64,000 nt of DNA, from the NCBI RefSeq assembly GCF_004698125.1, contig NZ_SRHV01000005.1, positions 62,001 to 126,000 on the forward strand, written 5' to 3'. Below are positions 59,430 through 64,000 of this stretch, piece by piece. The DNA comes from Halosimplex halophilum (GTDB lineage: Archaea; Halobacteriota; Halobacteria; Halobacteriales; Haloarculaceae). Both the position numbers and the translations under genes were made by a program. Under the pieces are notes generated by a model. That model saw only the letters and a list, made by a program, of their open reading frames with translations, did no database searches and was not told where the DNA came from. The stretch's first letter is position 1. Every line of letters starts with the position of its first letter.

Positions 59430-60419
59430 TCAGAGCACGTCGGTATCGACCAGCGAGACGGTCTCGCCCACGTCGTGCTCGGCGGCGTACTCGTAGACGA
59501 CGTGGCTGGCCGCCACGTCCTGGATGGCCAGACCCGTCGAGTCGAAGACGGTCACGCCGGTCTCTGGCGTGCGACCCGGTTTCTCGCCGACGACGACCTC
59601 GCCGAGTTCGCCGTGGATGTCGTCGTCGGAGAGGACGCCCTCGCTCCAGGGGACGTTGATCTCCCCCGAGTGGGTGCACTGCTCGTAGTCGTCGATGACC
59701 AGGAGGGAGTCGAGCAGGACCTCGTCGGCGATCTCGTGTTTCCCGGCGGCGTCGGCACCGATGGCGTTGACGTGGGTGTGGTCGCCGACACTGTGGACGA
59801 TGGGCTCCTCGACCGGCGTCACCGTCGAGAGCACGTCACAGCGGGCGGCCTCCTCGATAGACCCGCCGCGCACGTCGAACCGGTCCTCGAAGGCCGCGAC
59901 GAACTCCGCGACCTTCTCCTGGTCGCGGTCGGCGACGACGACCTCCTCGATGGGCCGGACGGTGGCGACCGCCTCCAGTTGCGTGTACGACTGGACGCCC
60001 GCGCCGACGATACCCATCGTCCGGGCGTGCTCGACGGCGAGGTGGTTCGTCGCTACGGCCGCGGCCGCGCCGGTGCGCTTGCGCGTGATCGTCGTCCCGT
60101 CGAGCAGCGCGAGCGGGAACGCGGTCTCGGGGTCGGAGTAGACGACGGTGCCCATCACCGTCGGGAGGTCGTGGTCGGCGGGGTTGTCGGGGTGGACGTT
60201 GACCCACTTGACCGCCGCGGCGTCCCACTCGCCGGCGTCCAGGTACGCCGGCATCGACCGGAAGTCGCCGTTGTACGCCGGCAGGTCGATGTAGGACTTG
60301 GCGGGCATCTGGGTGTCGCCGCGCGCGTCGGCGGCGAAGGCGTCCTCGACCGCGGAGACGACCGCCGACATCTCCGCGGCTTCCTCGACGGCATCGGGGT
60401 CCAGAAGCAGCGTCTGCAT
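59430..60419 (-). CDS. Ornithine cyclodeaminase/mu-crystallin family protein (archaeal alanine dehydrogenase type)
   Basis: 329 residues. Features of the OCD/mu-crystallin family: MPAKSYIDLPAYNGDFRSMP with the substrate-binding Lys/Arg region, AVKWVNVHPDNPADHDLP, LLDGTTITRKRTGAAAAVAT, the nucleotide-binding motif GIVGAGVQSYTQLEAVA, VVVADRDQEKV and VHSVGDHTHVNAIGADAAGKHEI. The protein is intact and of usual length. NAD-dependent alanine dehydrogenase, ornithine cyclodeaminase and imino acid reductases share this fold; the archaeal AlaDH-type is the closest general match. The ATG at 60419 gives MQTLLLDPDAVEE. Confidence 0.87.
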   Translation of the reverse strand: MQTLLLDPDAVEEAAEMSAVVSAVEDAFAADARGDTQMPAKSYIDLPAYNGDFRSMPAYLDAGEWDAAAVKWVNVHPDNPADHDLPTVMGTVVYSDPETAFPLALLDGTTITRKRTGAAAAVATNHLAVEHARTMGIVGAGVQSYTQLEAVATVRPIEEVVVADRDQEKVAEFVAAFEDRFDVRGGSIEEAARCDVLSTVTPVEEPIVHSVGDHTHVNAIGADAAGKHEIADEVLLDSLLVIDDYEQCTHSGEINVPWSEGVLSDDDIHGELGEVVVGEKPGRTPETGVTVFDSTGLAIQDVAASHVVYEYAAEHDVGETVSLVDTDVL

Positions 60420-60549
60420 ACCGGATATACCCCCGCCGCGCACTTAGAAGTTCGACCGGTTTCGAGACGATGTGCTCGTTGAGTGGGTGTTTCTGCTGGG
60501 TTTGTCGTGGAAGGAAGTCGTATCGGGGAGAGCGCAGTCAACCACAGGC

Positions 60550-60950
60550 GCTGAAAGCCCTCGGCGCGCTCGCGGTCGCTATCTCCGAAAATCTTCGATT
60601 TTCGGGATCTCGCAGGAGCGGAGCTCCTGCGGACCTCGCGAATCTCCGATTCGCTCAGTGACGAGAGAGCGGAGCTCTCTCGAACCAAGCGGGATATCCG
60701 CACTCTCGGCACCGCCCGCTCACGGCACAGCCGTTCGCTTCGAGGCGCCCAGCGCCTCGCACCGCGCGGATAGTGCCCGCTCAGACGACTACACGAGCGC
60801 GAGCGCGCCTCGCCCTTTCAGTCCGCCAGGCGCCGCACCGCAACCCCACCGCAGACAGCCACGACCCTCCCCAGCCGATTCGCGACACACGAGTCGCGAA
60901 TCCCTCGCGCGGTTTCGTCGCGCGCATGAACGCGCGCTCCAGCACGCGCC
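60550..60950 (+). repeat. Nested-hairpin intergenic element, family 1, copy D
   Basis: The largest set of inserted modules. Outer stem CTGAAAG (60551-60557) with CTTTCAG (60815-60821). Inner stem AGCGGG (60688-60693) with CCCGCT (60776-60781), where copies A-C have AGCGAC/GTCGCT. 3-nt-loop modules: CCGAAAATC-TTC-GATTTTCGG (60585-60605), GCAGGAGC-GGA-GCTCCTGC, GCGAATC-TCC-GATTCGC, GAGAGAGC-GGA-GCTCTCTC and CGAGGCGC-CCA-GCGCCTCG. The tail with GATTCGCGAC/GTCGCGAATC follows. This copy lies upstream of a minus-strand gene rather than between convergent genes. Confidence 0.82.
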
Positions 60951-61000
60951 GACCGCACCGCAACCGCTCACCGCAACCGCTACCGCCTGTAGTTAGCGTC

Positions 61001-61140
61001 CGGCGCCGAAGGCGCCGGTTCACCGGACGCGAGCGAACGCAGTGAGCGAGTCGTCCGGCCTTTTTCACCCATGTTTTTGGACCGGGGGTGCCCGCAGCGC
61101 CCTCTGGGCGCGAGGACACCCCCGGTCGAAAAAGATGGTG
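61001..61140 (+). repeat. Hairpin element flanking usp, family 3, copy 1
   Basis: Three hairpins in series: GGCGCC-GAA-GGCGCC (from 61002); CCGGACG to CGTCCGG followed by a T run; and TTTTTGGACCGGGGGT (61074-61089) pairing with ACCCCCGGTCGAAAAA (61118-61133) with one mismatch, enclosing GCGCCC-TCT-GGGCGC. It sits immediately before the stress-protein gene. Copy 2 has the same order of parts with different stem sequences. Confidence 0.8.
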
Positions 61141-61191
61141 GCGGAACAGTTTTCCCGCTACTTGGTGTACGTTACCGTGGGTGACACACCC

Positions 61192-61740
61192 ATGTACACA
61201 GTCCTGCTGCCGGTCGACATGGCGGAGTCGCGGGCGACGGCGCAGGTAGAGACGGCGATCGGGCTCCCGAACGCGGACGAGGACGTGGCGGTGAAGCTCC
61301 TGCACGTGTTCCGGGAGGCCGACCGGGCCGAGGAGGCGTCGCCGCTCCAGCTCAGGGCGGGCGAGCACGCCCACGAGCGGCTAGAGGAGGCGGGCCTCGA
61401 CGTGGAGCCGATGACCCGGTACGGCGACCCTGCCGAAGGCATCCTGGCGGCCGCGGACGAGGTGGACGCGGACATGATCCTGCTCGGCGGGCGCAAGCGG
61501 TCGCCGCTCGGCTCGGTGCTGTTCGGCAGCGTCAGTCAGGAGGTCACGCTCGACGCCGAGCGGCCGGTGGTCGTCACCGGCGACCGCGAACAGCAGCACA
61601 TCCCGAGCCACCGCTGCCAGAGCTGCGGCGAGGAGTACTACACCGACGACGACATGACGATCCCCTCGTGTCGCAACTGCGGCGGCACGAAGGTCGAGCG
61701 CGTCGGCGAGGAGTCCGAGGAACCGACGCCGACGGCGTAA
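61192..61740 (+). CDS. Universal stress protein with C-terminal zinc ribbon
   Basis: 182 residues. The Usp domain (1-130) begins MYTVLLPVDMAESRATAQVE. The ATP-binding loop is represented by ILLGGRKRSPLGSVLFGSVS (family G.(2)G.(9)G(S/T)), followed by DAERPVVVTGDRE. The extra C-terminal part has CQSCGEEYYTDDDMTIPSCR and CGGTKVE: a four-cysteine zinc ribbon, uncommon for Usp. The ATG at 61192 is chosen; an open frame upstream runs through the hairpin element and is not coding. The gene is flanked by direct copies of a hairpin repeat. Confidence 0.88.
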   Translation: MYTVLLPVDMAESRATAQVETAIGLPNADEDVAVKLLHVFREADRAEEASPLQLRAGEHAHERLEEAGLDVEPMTRYGDPAEGILAAADEVDADMILLGGRKRSPLGSVLFGSVSQEVTLDAERPVVVTGDREQQHIPSHRCQSCGEEYYTDDDMTIPSCRNCGGTKVERVGEESEEPTPTA

Positions 61741-61802
61741 CGCGGCGCGAGAACGAAAGAAGGACAGTCAGCGAGCGGTGCGGCGGTCGGCGGGTAAGCA
61801 TC

Positions 61803-61943
61803 CGCGCGCCGGAGGCGCGCGGTTCACCGGACGCGAGGGAGCGAAGCGACCGACGCGTCCGGCTTTTTTCCCCACGTTTTTCGAGCGGAGGGTTCCCGCA
61901 GCGCGTCCGGCGCGCGAGGAACTCCCCGCTCGAAAAAGTGGGC
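61803..61943 (+). repeat. Hairpin element flanking usp, family 3, copy 2
   Basis: Parts in order: GCGCGCC-GGA-GGCGCGC; CCGGACGCG (61827-61835) with CGCGTCCGG (61854-61862) followed by TTTTTT; and TTTTTCGAGCGGAGGGTTCC (61877-61896) with 61918-61937, nearly fully paired, enclosing GCGCG-CGCGC. It ends at the stop codon of the thermosome gene. Relative to copy 1, a stem pair changes from C:G to G:C with pairing kept. Confidence 0.82.
61827..61869 (+). terminator. Hairpin plus T-run after usp
   Basis: CCGGACGCG/CGCGTCCGG, a 9-bp stem, is followed by TTTTTT at 61864-61869. Archaeal RNA polymerase stops at oligo-T tracts, so this should end the plus-strand usp transcript. The T run of the reverse strand (61933-61937) could do the same for the convergent thermosome gene. 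Confidence 0.55.
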
Positions 61944-63611
61944 TCACATCATGCCGCCCATGCCGCCGCCCATACCGCCCATGCCGCCGGGGCCGCCGGG
62001 GCCGCCCTCGTCCTCGTCGCCCTCGGTGGAGAGATCGCCGGCGGCGATGATGTCGTCGATCTTCATGACGAGGTTGGCGGCCTCGGAGGCCGAGGAGACG
62101 GCCTGTTCCTTGGCGTGGGCCGGCTCGACGACGCCGGCCTCGAAGGTGTCGACCACGTCGCCGGAGTGGACGTTCAGGCCGGCGTGCTCGTCGCCGTCCT
62201 CGTGGGCGGCGCGCAGGTCGACCAGCGTGTCGATGGAGTCGAGCCCGGCGTTCTCGGCGAGCACGCGCGGGACGAGCTCCAGCGAGTCGGCGAACGCCTC
62301 GACGGCCAGCTGCTCGCGGCCGCTGACGGAGTCGGCGTAGTCGCGGACGCGGCCGGCGAGTTCGACCTCGGTGGCGCCGCCGCCCGCGAGGACGCGACCG
62401 TCGGCGACGGTGGAGGCGACCACGTCGAGCGCGTCGTTGATGCCGCGTTCGAGCTCGTCGACGACGTGGTCGGTGGAGCCGCGCAGGAGGAGGGTCGCGC
62501 CGTGACCCTCACCCTCGACGTAGAACAGTTCGTCGTCCTCGTCGCGGGTGACTTTGCCCTCGGTGATGTCGTCGGCGGTGACCGAATCGATGTCGGAGAC
62601 GATGCGCGATTCGAGGACCTCGGAGACGAACTCGATGTCGGACTTCTTGACGCGGCGGACCGCCAGGATGCCCTCCTTGGCGAGGTAGTGCTGGGCCATG
62701 TCGTCGATGCCCTTCTGGCAGAAGACGACGTTGGCGCCCGCGTCCTTGATGGTCTGGACCATCTCCTTGAGCCGCTCCTCCTCCTGCTCGATGAAGTCCT
62801 GGAGCTGGTCGGGGCTGTCGAGGTTGAGCTGGGCGTCCGTCTCGGTCTCCTCGACCTCGATGGGCGTGTCCAGCAGGAGGACGTTGGCGTCCTCGACGGT
62901 CTCGGGCATGTCGCTGTGGACGGCGTCCTTGTCGATGATGCCGCCCTCCAGCAGGTCCGAGTCGGAGACCGCGCGGCCCGTCTGGGTCTGGATGTTGAGG
63001 AACTGCAGGTCCGGGACGTGGTCGCCGTTGTCGGCCTCGACGGTGACCGCCTGGATGGCCTCGACGACCAGGTCGACGAGCACGTCCTTGTTGAGCTCGG
63101 CGCCCTTGCCGGTCATGGAGGTCTCGGCGACCGACTTGAGGATCTCCTCGTCGCTGGGGTCGACCGAGGTGGCGATCTCGCCGATCTCCTCTTTGGCCTT
63201 CGTGGAGGCCATGTTGAACCCGCGGATGATCGAGGTGGGGTGGATGTCCTGCTCCAGCAGGTCCTCGGCGTTTTTCAGGAGCTCGCCCGCGATGGCGACC
63301 GCCGTCGTCGTGCCGTCGCCGGCCTCGTCCTCCTGGGCCTCGGCGACCTCGACGATCATCTCGGCGGTCGGGTTGTCGATGTCCATCTCGGTGAGGATGG
63401 TCACGCCGTCGTTGGTGACGGTCACGTCGCCGAGCGAGTCGACGAGCATCTTGTCCATCCCCTTCGGCCCGAGTGTCGACCGGACCGACTCGGCGACCGC
63501 ACGCGCGGCGGAGATGTTGTGGCTCTGCGCGTCCTTGTCCTTCATCCGCTGGGAGTCCTCGCCCAGAATAATCATGGGCTGACCCTGCATTCGCTGCTGA
63601 CTCATGTTCAT
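61944..63611 (-). CDS. ths: Thermosome (group II chaperonin) subunit
   Basis: 555 residues. ATP-dependent folding chaperonin forming a double ring with a built-in lid. Equatorial motifs: [48 protein letters not shown] and [19 protein letters not shown]; the C-terminal part has [15 protein letters not shown]. The Gly/Met-rich C-terminus ([14 protein letters not shown]) faces the cavity. The start is ATG 63611 or 63605 (MNMSQQRM); a TATA box 25 nt upstream supports a leaderless start at 63611. Haloarchaea have two or three paralogues; which one this is cannot be told. Expect heat-shock control. Confidence 0.96.
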   Translation of the reverse strand: MNMSQQRMQGQPMIILGEDSQRMKDKDAQSHNISAARAVAESVRSTLGPKGMDKMLVDSLGDVTVTNDGVTILTEMDIDNPTAEMIVEVAEAQEDEAGDGTTTAVAIAGELLKNAEDLLEQDIHPTSIIRGFNMASTKAKEEIGEIATSVDPSDEEILKSVAETSMTGKGAELNKDVLVDLVVEAIQAVTVEADNGDHVPDLQFLNIQTQTGRAVSDSDLLEGGIIDKDAVHSDMPETVEDANVLLLDTPIEVEETETDAQLNLDSPDQLQDFIEQEEERLKEMVQTIKDAGANVVFCQKGIDDMAQHYLAKEGILAVRRVKKSDIEFVSEVLESRIVSDIDSVTADDITEGKVTRDEDDELFYVEGEGHGATLLLRGSTDHVVDELERGINDALDVVASTVADGRVLAGGGATEVELAGRVRDYADSVSGREQLAVEAFADSLELVPRVLAENAGLDSIDTLVDLRAAHEDGDEHAGLNVHSGDVVDTFEAGVVEPAHAKEQAVSSASEAANLVMKIDDIIAAGDLSTEGDEDEGGPGGPGGMGGMGGGMGGMM

Positions 63612-63631
63612 CCCGGAGTATGAATGTGCTT

Positions 63632-63646
63632 CTATATAAATTTGGG
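63632..63646 (-). promoter_or_regulatory. TATA box and BRE of the thermosome gene
   Basis: On the minus strand, CCCAAATTTATATAG lies with TTTATATAG (63632-63640) centred about 25 nt before the ATG at 63611, and an adjacent CCCAAA as BRE. The AT-rich block is a strong contrast to flanking DNA and indicates a strong promoter. Confidence 0.65.
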
Positions 63647-63772
63647 TGTTCGAGGGCGTCGACTGTCCGCGCGATAGCCCCGCTGTATCTCCGGATAACC
63701 GGCATATCGCGTCCGCTACCCGCTTCCCGTGTGTGATACTGTACCAACGTCTGCGAGCAGGGAGTGGCGGGG

Positions 63773-63780
63773 TTTATATG
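63773..63780 (+). promoter_or_regulatory. Plus-strand TATA-like site facing the right-hand partial gene
   Basis: TTTATATG on the plus strand, in otherwise GC-rich DNA. It would start transcription near 63802, running antisense into the 3-prime end of the partial minus-strand gene at 63891. It might drive a small or antisense RNA. No matching coding start follows at the right distance. Confidence 0.35.
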
Positions 63781-63829
63781 TCGGCAGCGAAAGACGAGCG
63801 GCCGGCCGGGCGTGGCTGGGTCACAAACG

Positions 63830-63907
63830 GGGTCAGCCGACCGGGGGCGCCGGGCTGCGGGGTCAGTCGACCGGGGGCCGCCGCGGCGGATCAGTCGACC
63901 GGTTCCT
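63830..63907. repeat. Short direct repeats at the 3-prime end of the partial gene
   Basis: GGGGTCAGCCGACCGGGGG, GGGGTCAGTCGACCGGGGG and GGATCAGTCGACCGG occur about 29 bases apart. The third includes the stop codon and last two codons of the minus-strand gene (GTCGACTGA), so the end of that gene appears to have been duplicated downstream. Confidence 0.55.
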
Positions 63908-64000
63908 TCCAGTGGACGACGACGACGCCGACGACGAACGCGTCGGTGGTGTCGGTGTCGCGCTCGACCCTGATGGTGTTCTCGCCCTCCGTGAGGTCGA
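63891..64000 (-). CDS. Unidentified protein, C-terminal fragment (partial)
   Basis: Only the last 36 codons are in the window: ENTIRVERDTDTTDAFVVG, then VVVVHWKEPVD and stop TGA at 63891-63893. The acidic, beta-rich sequence with alternating hydrophobics is unlike any motif I recognise. Reading continues without stop to the window edge. The start is outside. Confidence 0.6.
   Translation of the reverse strand, partial: DLTEGENTIRVERDTDTTDAFVVGVVVVHWKEPVD

Noticed and set aside
63779-64000. Plus-strand open frame starting with ATG within TTTATATG
   Set aside because: The ATG lies inside the TATA-like box and so would not be transcribed from it. The frame is antisense to the partial minus-strand gene.

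Overview
The window looks like a chromosomal segment of a haloarchaeon (class Halobacteria). The DNA is very GC-rich, the proteins are acidic and rich in Asp/Glu, and the information-processing genes are archaeal: aIF2-gamma, Rpo7/Spt4, TBP, a group II thermosome, GatD, a Pno1-like KH protein and an archaeal TrpRS. TATA boxes often lie about 25 nt from the start codon, as expected for leaderless or short-leader transcripts. No insertion sequence, prophage, CRISPR array, rRNA or tRNA gene was found. Two genes are cut by the window edges: a branched-chain aminotransferase on the left and an unidentified C-terminal fragment on the right.

Layout. 1-7.4 kb: ilvE (partial), a small membrane protein, an SDR oxidoreductase, a PhzF-like protein, a methyltransferase, a PAS histidine kinase, and a ribbon-helix-helix regulator coupled to a YhhQ-type transporter. 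7.9-10.9 kb: a five-gene operon on the minus strand (aIF2-gamma, PIN protein, rpoE1, spt4, GTP-dependent dephospho-CoA kinase). 11-18.3 kb: an orphan response regulator, a zinc-ribbon HTH protein, and a surface-protein locus. That locus has one 721-residue pilin-like protein and a convergent five-gene operon of class III signal peptide proteins. 18.5-27.2 kb: DUF5787-type protein, gamma carbonic anhydrase, small membrane proteins, trpS, and a LolA-like protein divergent from a MacB/LolCDE-like ABC exporter. 27.3-41 kb: KH protein, ADH, a repetitive acidic secreted protein, an amidohydrolase, a degenerate M48 peptidase homologue, hisG, a Tat lipoprotein of the BAAT hydrolase family, tbp, a TRM11-like tRNA methyltransferase, and thyA-folA. 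41.6-60.4 kb: mostly metabolic genes (CE15-like esterase, sugar isomerase, ADH, gatD, acetyltransferase, hotdog protein, LLM oxidoreductase, M24 homologue, SurE, EthD-HD pair, SIMPL, epimerase, ThDP enzyme, nucleotidyltransferase, alanine dehydrogenase/OCD). 61.2-63.6 kb: a universal stress protein with a zinc ribbon and the thermosome.

The most unusual content is intergenic. Three families of long, nested, modular hairpin elements occupy the large gaps: (1) four same-orientation copies at 7432, 41087, 48721 and 60550; (2) two inverted units at 27928-28193 that fold into an exact four-way junction; (3) two direct copies flanking the stress-protein gene at 61001 and 61803. In each family, stems differ in sequence between copies but stay complementary, so pairing rather than sequence appears to be conserved. 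Many modules in families 1 and 3 are perfect palindromes around a 3-nt loop. In family 1, three copies begin 72-76 nt after the stop codon of a plus-strand gene and face a convergent gene. I know of no description of these elements; this is offered as the main candidate for something new.
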